NCBI GenBank assembly: GCA_946406115.1
Contig: OX291558.1
Coordinates: 21,010,205 to 21,074,204 of the forward strand
DNA from: Apoda limacodes
Taxonomy: Eukaryota > Arthropoda > Insecta > Lepidoptera > Limacodidae
Reading direction: 5' to 3'
DNA length: 64,000 nucleotides
In this document: positions 10,008 through 19,666 of the stretch, in pieces
Numbering within the stretch: the first letter of the stretch is position 1
Layout: every line of letters starts with the position of its first letter
The notes under the pieces: model-generated
What the model was told of the DNA's origin: nothing
Databases searched by the model: none
The model's input: only the letters and a program-made list of their open reading frames with translations
Position numbers and translations under genes: made by a program

Positions 10008-11152
10008 GTAAGCACATTTGTTTGTTTTTTTATTATTACTTTTATAGTGCAATTTGAATAGTTTATAAGCCAAGTTTTGTCTCCAAAGAATAAACATTTG
10101 TAACATTATAAAAAACTGAACAAATTTAAAAGTTCTAAAATTATATCACAGACGAAAATTCTTCCTGGATCCCGTTCCAACACAAAGGTTGAAATTTTAA
10201 TGTGAAACCTCAAAACTTTGAAATAATGTACAAAGTCTCTTTGTTCATTTTGTATTATTATACCTACCAGCTGCAAAAGTATCTTTTTTTACCGCAGACA
10301 TGTTGGATAATGCAGCAAAGTTTGAAAGCTGCAAAAGTTTGGGAAACAAGCTAGTTGGTGCTAACTGGAACGAGATATATTTTGTTAGCACTCACATACT
10401 AACGGTTTAAGCCAACAGAAAACATACAAAAAAATATGAGAACTAGCTCCATTTATATTTTAAACACTCGGAGCTATTTAAAGTTGCCTTTTTGTTTATT
10501 ACCTTTTTACTACGGTAATTATTTTCTCTTATCATACGACCGTTTATTCTTATTTTTATTAAATTAAAAAGATTAAAAGAATTATTTTATAATTATATAC
10601 ATATACTCTTATAGTAATATATCATTTTTACATTCTTTAAATCTTGACAGCGACCTAAGCAAAAGCTTTGTTCCCTGTAGAATATTTTTTTTTATCTAAA
10701 TAACCGCTTTTGTGGCAGCAAGAATATGCGTTGTTTTTATTACTATTTTTGTATATTATTTATTAAAAAAATAAAAAAAATAAGACACTTAGAAGATTTT
10801 AAACTTGAGATTTGATAGGTATGTACTAATCAATCTTTAATCTGGAAATAAAATTCCACACGTGACAACCTTATAAAATAGATATCGATTTGTGATTTTG
10901 CTAGAGAGCTTTTCTGGTCTTATTTTTTTCTGGTTGTATGCCCTTATTTTGCTAGCCTGACCTGCTCTTGGCCGTTGTACATTGTAATAATAGAAACAAT
11001 ACATAATTTTGTATGTTATAAGTTTATTATATTAGTTATAGTAAGTATATTATTATGATATCTATATCCATTTAAATTTATTATATTATTAAAAGTATTC
11101 AATAAAAAAGTAACGCGTTTAACTCAGTGAACGAGAAAGAAGTTGAACTTAT
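10008..11152. other. No gene; AT-rich
   Basis: Several poly-A/T runs are present and no identifiable element. The tract 10100-10380, with repeated AAAGTTTGAAA/GCAAAAG words, may be old repeat sequence but cannot be assigned. Confidence 0.4.
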
Positions 11153-11378
11153 TTAGCCTTAGTGGTATTGTGGGTAATGACCTGTCTGCTGAACCGAGAA
11201 GCAGGGTTCGATCCCGGCACTGAAAAGCCTTAATTGTGATAAAAATTTGTTTGTCTAAATTATGGGTGTTTCTATGTATAATATATATATATATATGAAT
11301 ATTTGTACCCGTTATTCGGTACTCATATTACAAACCCTTGCTTGGTTTAGGACCAGATTGCGCTGTGTGATTTAGAAA
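11153..11378 (+). mobile_element. tRNA-derived SINE family A, full length
   Basis: The tRNA-like head has a B box at 11205-11215 (GGTTCGATCCC) and an A-box-like GGTATTGTGGGTAATGAC upstream. The body has GTTTGTCTAAATTATGGGTG, a (TA)n stretch at 11280-11296, and the tail GACCAGATTGCGCTGTGTG. Related copies are at 11967, 12773, 22929, 25258, 39432 and 39838. Confidence 0.8.
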
Positions 11379-11580
11379 TCAACTTCTTTCCATCACAAAT
11401 CTTTCGTCTTCTTTATATTAATGCCTATATTTATTTTACACTGCTAGTAAAAAACACGTCTAGTAATGCGATCAGAAAATTCTATCCTCAACGTTATCAA
11501 AGAATACTCACCTCAGAAAATTAAAAAGAAGTGTTGTTATTAATAAAACTACGACTGTTGACCTCTACACCAAAGTGTCC

Positions 11581-11730
11581 TGTGTGGCCCTTAGAGGTTT
11601 ATGAACAAGTCACGAGGAACAAAGTGTCGTGCGACGCGGGCGAGCGACTGTTCCTGAATACCGCCCTAATTAATGTGTAACTGGGTGAAACCATTGTTTA
11701 CTCTGTAACGGAACTATGTACTCGTGTTTA
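11581..11730 (+). repeat. Paired module H (copy at 9046-9190)
   Basis: This is the partner of module G, same orientation, 2.5 kb away: GAGGTTTATGAACA, CGCGGGCGAGCGAC, CCCTAATTAATGTG, CATTGTTTA and TAACGGAACT. Confidence 0.5.
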
Positions 11731-11798
11731 TGTAATTAATTCTTCGACGTGTGTTAAGCTTTTCTTTATGTTTAAATCATTATGTAAAAAGCTTAAGA

Positions 11799-11851
11799 AA
11801 AACCGGCAAGTGCGAGTTGGAGTTAGGCACCGAGGCCGCGAGGGTTCCGTT
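11799..11851 (+). repeat. Fragment of the GTGCGAGTCGG repeat
   Basis: It reads AACCGGCAAGTGCGAG then GAGGGTTCCGT, the start of the repeat family at 13434-13867, and breaks off. Confidence 0.6.
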
Positions 11852-11966
11852 CTTAATAATCGCTAGATGGCGCTTTCGGGTCATACTTGGCTAGTTTTTT
11901 ATTCTTTGTTGCTATCTATACTTTATAGTTTACACTCTCATCTTTATACAATAGTAGATAATAATC

Positions 11967-12232
11967 AATATTTTTGGACGTAACACACAGCGTCGTCTGG
12001 CCCCAAAGTAAGCAAATCTTGTGTTATCGATACCAGACAACGGATACATTAACATAACTATTTCTTTTTTTTTGAAAATACATACACATCGTACATAAAT
12101 ACACCCAGGCTCAAGACAAACACAACTGTTTATCACATAAATATTTTCCAGTGCGGGAAGCGAACCCACACCTTCTTTCTACACACACAGCAGCCGGCCA
12201 CACTACCATCTAGGCTGCGAGGGAGTCATGTC
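11967..12232 (-). mobile_element. tRNA-derived SINE family A, minus strand
   Basis: On the minus strand the head shows GGGTTCGCTTCCCGCAC (B box) and the body GTTTGTCTTGAGCCTGGGTG. The tail, with GACGCTGTGTGTTACG, ends at about 11967. It is nearly full length and diverged in the A-box region. Confidence 0.8.
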
Positions 12233-12344
12233 TGCTATGTCCTTTACTAACCTTGATTCTCATGTCATTATTAGAAAATATTAGGATATAGTAATATAGA
12301 TTATAATTATTCAGTCAATCTTATACCTTTAAACGAGAAACTCT

Positions 12345-12545
12345 TGTACATATGTATATAATCTGAATCTCGTAAACGGCTCCAACGATTTTAATGAAAT
12401 TTAGTATCTGGCTAGGTTTCATTTTTAGAAAACGTCGATTTATCCGTGTTTTCTAAAAATGCCGAGTAGTAATACTATTATTTTTACCGACACAGCAACA
12501 CTAAAGCTGCTTGACAATAGATGGCGCTGTTAAGCTTTGCATTGC
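12345..12545 (+). repeat. Dispersed repeat, inverse copy at 42650-42900
   Basis: It contains AATCTGAATCTCG, TCTGGCTAGGTTTC, a TATTTTTACCGACACAGCAA block and CAATAGATGGCGCTGTT. All recur in inverse orientation and order at 42650-42900. It resembles the end of a lepidopteran non-autonomous element, family uncertain. Confidence 0.7.
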
Positions 12546-12772
12546 TAAAAATAAAACGAGCATAGTTCGGTGCTACAGGTACTATCCATGATTAAAAAAT
12601 TAATAATAGAGCTTAACAATTTTACGTCTATATAATGTTCTACCCGTTTATATTTGGTAAGAATCGGTACAGGTAATCAACTTAGATAAGAAAATGTTTT
12701 CAGTTTAATCAATTTCATCGACCTTATTTCAGATGAACGTTATATTGCGCGCCATGTAAATTACTATGATAT

Positions 12773-12890
12773 GTATGTATTTTCACAAAAAAGTATAAAA
12801 GTATTTGTATCTCTTGTCTGGTTTTCATAATACAAGCTTTGCTTAGTTTGGGACCGATGGCGCTGTGTAATATGTCCAAAATTATTATTA
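12773..12890 (+). mobile_element. SINE family A, 3' half only
   Basis: It carries the body and tail (TACAAGCTTTGCTTAGTTTG, GATGGCGCTGTGTAAT) without the tRNA-like head, as in a 5'-truncated insertion. Confidence 0.75.
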
Positions 12891-13433
12891 GTATTAATAT
12901 TATTTTGTTTGCCCAATATTAGAAATTCGTAGACAAATGGTATAAACGGAACCCTGTTAGACAATTTTAGAATTTATTCTCTAAATGATAAAATCCGATC
13001 TCAAATTGTTTCGTCATATCTATCCTCCCTATATCCGTCTGTCTTTTTGACCATTTGAAGAGGTACATAGGTACCTACTACTTGTACGTAGCAAAATGGT
13101 AAACAGTTAATTAAACGCCTATAGATTTGTTATGTGTTTTTGTTCGACGGTTATTAGGGTTCCGTAGCCTGGAGTTAAAACGAACCTTTATAATATTTAT
13201 CTTATATCTACCCATTCACGCTTTTATGGTTCTTTAGACAAGTGTTAAAAATGAAGTTCTAAATTTCAACTCTAGTGAACTGAAAAGTTATAAGTAGTTA
13301 AAGTTGAACTAAAACTTTAATCGAAGCAATGACCTTCAAGCGAAGAGCAGAAGAACCTGTTTAATTTTCTGTAAGTATCTCTGCTTTTTTGCAGGTTTAC
13401 TTTTTAGCTGAGTTTCGAAGTCTGATTCATTTT
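12891..13433. other. No gene recognised
   Basis: Mixed AT-rich sequence with a small GGGTTCCGTAGCC fragment (~13157) of the repeat described at 13434. Confidence 0.4.
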
Positions 13434-13867
13434 GAGGGTTCCGTACCTCAAAAAAAAAGGAGACTTTATTGGATTACATTTTACTGTATGTCTTTATGTC
13501 AAGACCCTATTTCTCAGGAACTTGTGAAGGTATCAAGTTTAAATTAATATTAACTACTAAGGTCTACGGTTTCTTAAAGTTGTAAAAGTCAAGCTTTTAA
13601 GTCAATGCAATAAAATTATGTGCCAAAAATACGGTCATTTTTGTCGCATATTGTGACATAAATAAATCAAAACCTATGGCGTACTTACCGTTGACCTAGA
13701 ATCATGATATTCGGTAAGAAGCAAGATGTTACATCACAAATATAGAAAGAAATCGAAAAAAATGATAAGCAAGGCGTAAACCTGTGATACTTGATGTACT
13801 ATCGACATATAATAACTTTGAACGGAACGCTCAGTGCGCGAGCCAAACTCGCACTTAGTCAGTTTTT
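13434..13867 (-). repeat. Lepidopteran GTGCGAGTCGG repeat, long copy
   Basis: Read on the minus strand it starts ACTAAGTGCGAGTTTGGC and ends GGTACGGAACCCTC. The interior has the remembered landmarks AAGACCC...CTCAGGAAC and CAAGTCAATGC-like words. No coding frame is present. Confidence 0.65.
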
Positions 13868-14587
13868 TGTTAAAATTTTATTTTAAGCTACACTATTTTT
13901 AACATTAATCAAAAAATTTTCTTTCGCGGAACAAAGTTCACTTCTTAACTACTAATCTACAAGCTTGAAGCTTTGAATAACTTCTAATTTCTTACGATAC
14001 TTTTTAAATTAGTCAGTAGTTTAAGTTTGAGTAGTAAGCCAATACTGTACATCACATTTTTGTTAAATTTTAGGTTATAACGAATCGAAATTTACTACCA
14101 ATTTTACTCGTGCGATGGTCACAGCAGGAGACGAGTGACAAATGTATCCATGTTTTTTGTTAATTAACTGGAGGCGGTGCACTTTTCACCTCATAGTCAC
14201 AAACGCGCTACCAGCAGTCTGTTTTATTTAGTAACACGTCTGCGCCTGTCTGTCATTTACACCTGTCGTATTGGTTTTACAATGTCGACTACGGATCATA
14301 AAATCTCGACATAATTTTTTTTGATTTGTGTGATATTTAACAAATTAAATACCTGTCATACTCAATTTTACAACCGAAATGGGGGTTGAAATTTTAAAGT
14401 TTAGTAAATGAAAAAATGTTGACTAACCCAATGTTGTTAAGGGTGTTTTTATAATACAAAATAGTCTTTAGAAAGTGCTTTTGCCAGATTAAACATGTGT
14501 CTTTAAAATGCGTAAAGGCATTAATTTAACCTGAACGCTAATGGAATAAAATAGGAAACGAATTGATGAAATTAAAATTTAATTCTT
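13868..14587. other. No gene recognised
   Basis: AT-rich sequence. A moderately GC stretch at 14160-14270 (ACTGGAGGCGGTGC, ACACGTCTGCGCCTGTCTG) could be a conserved non-coding block but has no partner that I found. Confidence 0.4.
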
Positions 14588-14815
14588 TTGTCGACACGTA
14601 CTAACCCAGGCCGCAAAAAGCCCGGAACACAAAAGAAAGACGGAAGAAATTTGTCAATTTTGATCATTCGATTTAAGCCCGTCGATTGCACACAAATTGA
14701 AGCTCGACTCTCGATCACTAATGAACCTATTGTCGAGTCGTTTCACGATACGGTTTTTGCGATGCAATTAACTCGAAATCTAACTCGATTGTGGTCAATC
14801 TAATCGACACGAAAC
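14588..14815 (+). other. TCGA-rich segment with a 71-codon open frame
   Basis: This ~230-bp segment has TCGA eight times, far denser than its neighbours, and GTCGACACG / ATCGACACG at its two edges. The frame (first codon TTG or GTG, later ...PGRKKPGTQKKDG...) lacks an ATG and matches nothing I know, so I do not call a gene. It could be a non-coding regulatory block or an old mobile fragment. Confidence 0.35.
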
Positions 14816-14861
14816 ATGTTCAATATGATGTATTGCTTATTAAACCCAAAAGTATAGCATT

Positions 14862-14938
14862 TTACTTTTAGCAAAGTCGCAGCCCTTTAGACCATTATGT
14901 CATCTTACTTTTAGCCCAGTCGCAGCCCTTTAGGCCAT
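14862..14938 (+). repeat. 34-bp tandem duplication
   Basis: Two copies (14862-14895, 14905-14938) share TTACTTTTAGC, AGTCGCAGCCCTTTAG and CCAT. They differ at three positions and are separated by nine bases. Confidence 0.85.
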
Positions 14939-15165
14939 ACGTAATTCTAGTTTCAGACTTGTCAGCTTAGGCATTTTAAATTGCAAAAATACAAATTCAA
15001 ATGTTAAAGCTTTTTTGACTCCATCTTTGCTATGAAAATATTTATTTACAGTGATGATGTAGCTATAGATAAGGCATTTATGATATTATTTTCTTTGATG
15101 ACTCTAACCTTCAGGACGTCACAAGCGAAGAAAGATTATTTCTATGTATGTATACTTACATATAG

Positions 15166-15225
15166 CGTCCATAGGCCACGGTGACCGCTGACCATCAGGC
15201 GGACCGTGTGCTTGTTTGCCAAATT
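15166..15225 (+). mobile_element. LINE family 1, 3' UTR fragment
   Basis: It contains CGTCCATAGGCCACGGTGAC, CATCAGGCGGACCGTG and CTTGTTTGCCAA. There is no coding sequence beside it. Confidence 0.7.
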
Positions 15226-15569
15226 TATGTAATTGTAGGATTGATGGTACTAGGATTATATAAGTCACTAGGAATTTTATAGCTCTAATATTTAGGGGGC
15301 GACTGATAGTATGAATTCCAATAGCCACCAAATTCAGTCGTGGCTGGTCAGTAACTCGGGTATTTTTAGCTTTTTTACAAAATTAATAGGAACTCAATTT
15401 ACTGTTAATTCTAATTTCTAAAAAGAAAGAAAAACAGCTTTTTTTAACATTTTTTTTTAATTTTTGAAACTACTCAAACTATGTATCTGCCTAATTCAAA
15501 TAGTTTAACATAAAAATTACTAATATAATATCGAAATGTATTGAGAATAAAAGTGGATGCCTATTTCAG

Positions 15570-16209
15570 CTCATCGGGATGCCATGGCGACGTCGCCGGC
15601 GATGCAAGCATGGCTACTTCTGGCATCCAAAAGTCGCCAAACAGTGTAGCCATGGCTACTCTTCGGTCAATTGACGACGTCGTAGGAATGGACGTAGAGG
15701 AGACGTCGCACTTATTTATTATGTTCGTCGAAGAAAAATACAAAGAGAAAAGAAGAAAAAAAGTAAACTATGGGTTCATCCTTTTATATCGGATCGCAGC
15801 GGAAATGGTGTTTTTTTAAACTAAATAGGGATTTTAGAAAATATCCTGATAATGTCGGAATAACCGTTCGATGCACTATCCCATGAGCACGGACTGTTTT
15901 AAATTTTCTCGATACATCTTTCGGTATCGAAACTCATTTTTCAACGTTACACAAATATACTAAAATATAAGCCAGCTTCCAAAATGGCGTTCGGTTGGCG
16001 ACTGAGTGAGTGAGGTACAGCTTATGCGCATACATCTTAGTGGCGACGTAGCCAGGCTGCCAGAGCATCCAGTCGCCACGCAGGGAGCCATAAATCGTTT
16101 CCAAATTAGCGACGTTGCCAAAGCGTCGCCAAGTGAGTGAGAGCCGATACATTTCTTTATGAATTATTTGGATACGTAGCTGGCAACGTCGCCATGGCAT
16201 CCCGGTGAG
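15570..16209. mobile_element. 640-bp non-autonomous DNA transposon with ~31-bp TIRs
   Basis: The left end reads CTCATCGGGATGCCATGGCG. The right end is the inverse of CTCACCGGGATGCCATGGCG, continuing in both for about 31 bases with four mismatches. Each flank is dense in subterminal GGCGAC/GTCGCC words (at least eight in all), a typical transposase-binding layout. The open stretches inside (15541-15819 plus, 15934-16200 minus) show no transposase motif and follow from the GC-rich ends. No clear target-site duplication was seen. Superfamily unknown. Confidence 0.8.
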
Positions 16210-16310
16210 GCAGAGTTCTTAATCAGAAAACAGAGTTGAAGTGTGCTGGCTACCAGCTTAACATCAATTAATGGTGAACACCTGTGCTAATAAATCCATG
16301 TAACACGTAT

Positions 16311-16441
16311 AGTGCTACAAACTTTTCTGACCTTCTGAACTTGAGTGTTTGATCGCTAGTGTCTTTGTAAATTCACAACATTTCAATAGAGCGACTGAAG
16401 TTTTGATTTTTAACGATCGGGTCAAAGAAGTTTGTTGCACT
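16311..16441. mobile_element. Short MITE with TGCAACAAACTT ends, copy 2
   Basis: AGTGCTACAAACTTTTCTG and the inverse AAGAAGTTTGTTGCACT bound 131 bp. GATCGCTAGTGTC and AGAGCGACTGAAG inside match copy 1 at 9887. Confidence 0.8.
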
Positions 16442-18157
16442 GTAAAATAATTTACGTGTGAGTACTTTTTCTTCGTCAGTGGCATGCATACATTTCAAAT
16501 GTGACAAGAGCAGAAAATAGTTACTAATTAAATTAAATGACTTTCATATTAATGAAACCAATAACGTCGTAGCTTAAGCGTGAAAATTTAATAATGATCC
16601 ACTTGGGAAATTGAAATAGGGGACTTTTTGAAGTTAATTTAATTAAAATTTAATCGCGCGTAATTATGAGGGTGTAAACATTTTGTTCATTTGTTGCCGC
16701 CAAATTATACTTATGGGTATTTCGTTTTATTTAAATAAATCATGATAAAAACTGTATTTGTTCAGTGTATTTTTTTTTAAATATGCTTTAGTATAATAAC
16801 TTCACAAACTTTTTTTTATCTCACAAAAGTGGCAAACTAGCTTACGGACCTCCTGATATAAAGTATCTATAGTAAAAGTAAGTAAGCAAAATATAATACT
16901 CGTAGTTAGATCTCTTTTAACACTTTATTTAATATTTCTTACAAATTTTAAATTAATTTAATCATTTCATTTGCCCTCTATAACAATAGCCTAAACCATT
17001 TACCGTACTGGACCCACCTTTCTTAGGTAACTGTTTTCATTAGGCACTCATTTAGAGATTACTCATAAAATCTTTTTGGTGGCAACTTCTGAATCTAGCA
17101 CGAACTATTGATTGGCCCCAATACCTAACCTTTCCTAAAACTTGTAACGTATCAGGTATGTCATTATGTTTCCAATCCACTTTATGCTCTTACTATAAAC
17201 AACATACACTCACATAGTGAAAGACACGACTGAAGCGATCAGTGTCAGGAAGTAAACATACCTTGACATGCAAATAGACGATTAACCTAGCCCGTATCTA
17301 TAGTTAGATATATCTGAAACTTTAAGATTAAGATCAATATTTAAGGTGAAAATAATACTTTAGATTTTGGTTTGGAAGAATGCAAGAGAGAGAACATTTT
17401 TTTTAAGTTGCTTGTTGGAAAATTGCATCTAGGGGTACGTTTCTTAGAGAAAAGTTTGTTATGACTATCTACATAATATGTTATTAAATATCTTTTAATT
17501 TGTATTCATATATTAGAACTTTAATAAATATTACTAATTTAATAACGACGAACGAATTACATTTACAAAACACAATAGTAATGATAATTTTCTGTCAATT
17601 TATTGTTACATTTTTTTTTATTTAATAAGTAACATACAAAATTTAAATTAGGTATCTGACTTAGTAAATTAACTATATATGATTCAGCTATGAATACGGG
17701 TCAAAGCGTAAAAAACTTAACAAGAATGTGCCTTGTAAGTTATTTTATTACCGATTCTGAGTTAATCTTATAAAAATAATGTGCTCTTTGACAAAGTATT
17801 ATAATAAATAATAGCAGTAAAGAATTAAATTATTTTGGAGCTGGCTACACCGAGTATCAACTTAAAAGGAACAGGTAAATGTTATAGGGTATGTGCCCTA
17901 GTTCAAAGTTCAAAGCTTAAGTTTGAAAACTCAAAATAGCAAATAATTTGCACATAAATTTATTAGCTTCACTCCAAATATGAATATTGTCTGCACTTAT
18001 ATTTCCTCTATAACTTTATAAATATAACTTGTTTACCCCTTAAGTATAGTAAAAGCCATACGTTTTAACCAAAAAATTATTTTCATTTTCTAAATGCACT
18101 GTTTTCAAATAGTTATATTTGAACCATGTTTTAATTAATTCTGCCTTATGAAGAATT
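16442..18157. other. No gene; one LINE 1 fragment
   Basis: AT-rich throughout. A short minus-oriented LINE family 1 3'-UTR fragment lies at 16810-16860 (GTGGCAAACTAGCTTACGG). 16590-16690, with a less AT-rich patch (TTAATCGCGCGTAATTATG), is unassigned. Confidence 0.4.
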
Positions 18158-18300
18158 GCCTAAAAAGGCAAACAAGTGCCAGGTCATAAAGTTAGTCACG
18201 CGACAAAGCAGTTGCCGTGTACTCGAACTATTTCTCAAATTAATGGCCTTTTCCTATATGTGAATGAATTAAATATTAAACAACAATTAATGTTATAACT
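18158..18300 (+). repeat. Paired module A (copy at 30062-30215)
   Basis: It shares GTCACGCGACAAA, CCGTGT, TCAAATTAAT and ATGAATTAAAT with 30062-30215, same order and orientation, at roughly three-quarters identity by eye. No mobile-element signature is visible. It is the first module of block 1. Confidence 0.6.
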
Positions 18301-18334
18301 TCTTTTTGACCAATGTTACTAAACACTATATAAT

Positions 18335-18396
18335 GGCCCAATGGTTTAGGTATCTTGCCTTTAACGTACTCAGTGGCAAAGGTTTGAACGTCAGAA
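18335..18396 (+). mobile_element. SINE family B, 5' part (interrupted copy)
   Basis: It is tRNA-like, with ATGGCCCAATGGTTTAGG (A-box region) and GGTTTGAACG (weak B box). The matching 3' part is at 18880-19030. The ~480 bases between are foreign to the SINE when compared with the intact copy at 29455. Confidence 0.55.
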
Positions 18397-18467
18397 TTTT
18401 AATTAATGCAAATGAATGAGTGTCCCAACTTACCCCAAAAAAAATTTACAAACTGCCCCACAGCGAA

Positions 18468-18534
18468 TTTTTTAATATACATTGAAGTCACCATTATCGA
18501 TACATTAATGGTGACTTCAATGTATATTAAAAAA
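18468..18534. repeat. Perfect 29-bp inverted repeat, 9-nt loop
   Basis: The left arm (18468-18496) and right arm (18506-18534) are exact complements around the loop TCGATACAT; the core is ATACATTGAAGTCACCATTA. A hairpin this perfect is unusual in otherwise decayed sequence. It lies inside the stretch that splits a SINE. Confidence 0.9.
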
Positions 18535-18879
18535 CGTGATACAGTAGAAACAAACAATATTGAAATGAAAGGTAGATATAATATGATGAACGTTCAAGGT
18601 AAAAAAAATTTGGGAAAATAAAAAATATAGACAACAGGAATCAAAACTTTTGTGGAGGTTTTTTTTTACTTAGTTCAAATCGAGACACATGCAAATAACC
18701 TAGCAGTTTGGCACTTAGCGGGTCAGTGATCATTTTAATGTAATGCACGATGTTATGAGAAAACAAATGAGTCCAATTATGTCCACCGAAGAGTTTCAAA
18801 TCCCGGTAAAAAAAGGCGTGTAACTTCTTACCCCTGTAACAACGTGCCCCCTGCTCCCTACCTTGGGTTTTGGTAAAAG

Positions 18880-19030
18880 AAAACAGCGCAAGGATACCTG
18901 CATACGTCAAAAAACGTAGGTATGTAGTAGTCCACGATCCGCACTGCGCCCGCGTGATAGACTGTGGGCAAATTCACCTTCACCTTGGGTGTGACCCGGC
19001 TGGCAGTAGGGACATATAAAAGCTTATAAG
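18880..19030 (+). mobile_element. SINE family B, 3' part
   Basis: AAGGATACCTGCATACGTC, the AGTCCACGATCCGCACTG region and CACCTTGGGTG match the 3' half of the copy at 29572-29710. Confidence 0.65.
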
Positions 19031-19127
19031 CATAATATGCAATTGTCGTCCATAGCTTACTTCAAAAAATTTGTCTATTAATGTGTAGATACAATGTAAA
19101 ATTATATTATATCAAGTTTCTATAAGT

Positions 19128-19455
19128 TACCCGACTGCCGAAGAAAAAAGGGTATTTTTTTTCGAGCGTATGGATGTATGTCCATTTCTTTGGCACGACC
19201 TACAACCTGACAACTTAACGGATTTTGACATGCAAGATGTTATTTGATTCGTCGTGATTGTGTGAGTCACACTAAGTATATTAAAATTTCTAAAAAACAA
19301 AAATTGGGGATTTTATGCGCTTTAATGAGCAGGTTAAAAAAAATTTTCATGACCCTCGAGTTGGGTGACCATGCTTCAGCTTTAAATTGGAAAAAATAAA
19401 ATAACACTAAAACCTGTTAATAAAAATAAAAAATTAAATAAATAAAAAACCCGAC
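19128..19455 (+). repeat. Repeat bounded by ACCCGACTG
   Basis: It starts ACCCGACTGCCGAAG and contains TTTTTTTCGAGCGTATGGATG. A second CCCGACTG is at 19451. I recognise the start as a common moth repeat. The long A/AAT-rich end is tail-like. Confidence 0.5.
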
Positions 19456-19666
19456 TGTAAGAACTAAAAAGAAGTAAACAGGTGCCCCTAAAACTTACCA
19501 AATATTTAACTATGTATAAGCAGGTGGGACTCATTTAAATACAAGAACAATTAGTAGTACGGATTGCTCACAATATAGTAGTTACCTTAAAATTAGTTCC
19601 AACTGCTTATAGTAAAATATTTAGTAAGTTTTAGGGGAAATTGTTTACTTCTTTTTAGTTCTTGCA
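19456..19666. mobile_element. Palindromic MITE with ~70-bp inverted arms
   Basis: The outer ends are TGTAAGAACTAAAAAGAAG and the inverse of TGCAAGAACTAAAAAGAAG. The arms stay complementary through CCCCTAAAACTTAC and TATAAGCAG, leaving about 70 bases of spacer. No coding capacity. Confidence 0.85.

Noticed and set aside
15541..15819. 92-codon open frame with MATSG/MATLRS words
   Set aside because: It overlaps the GC-rich terminal repeat of a non-autonomous transposon, which removes stop codons. No transposase motif.
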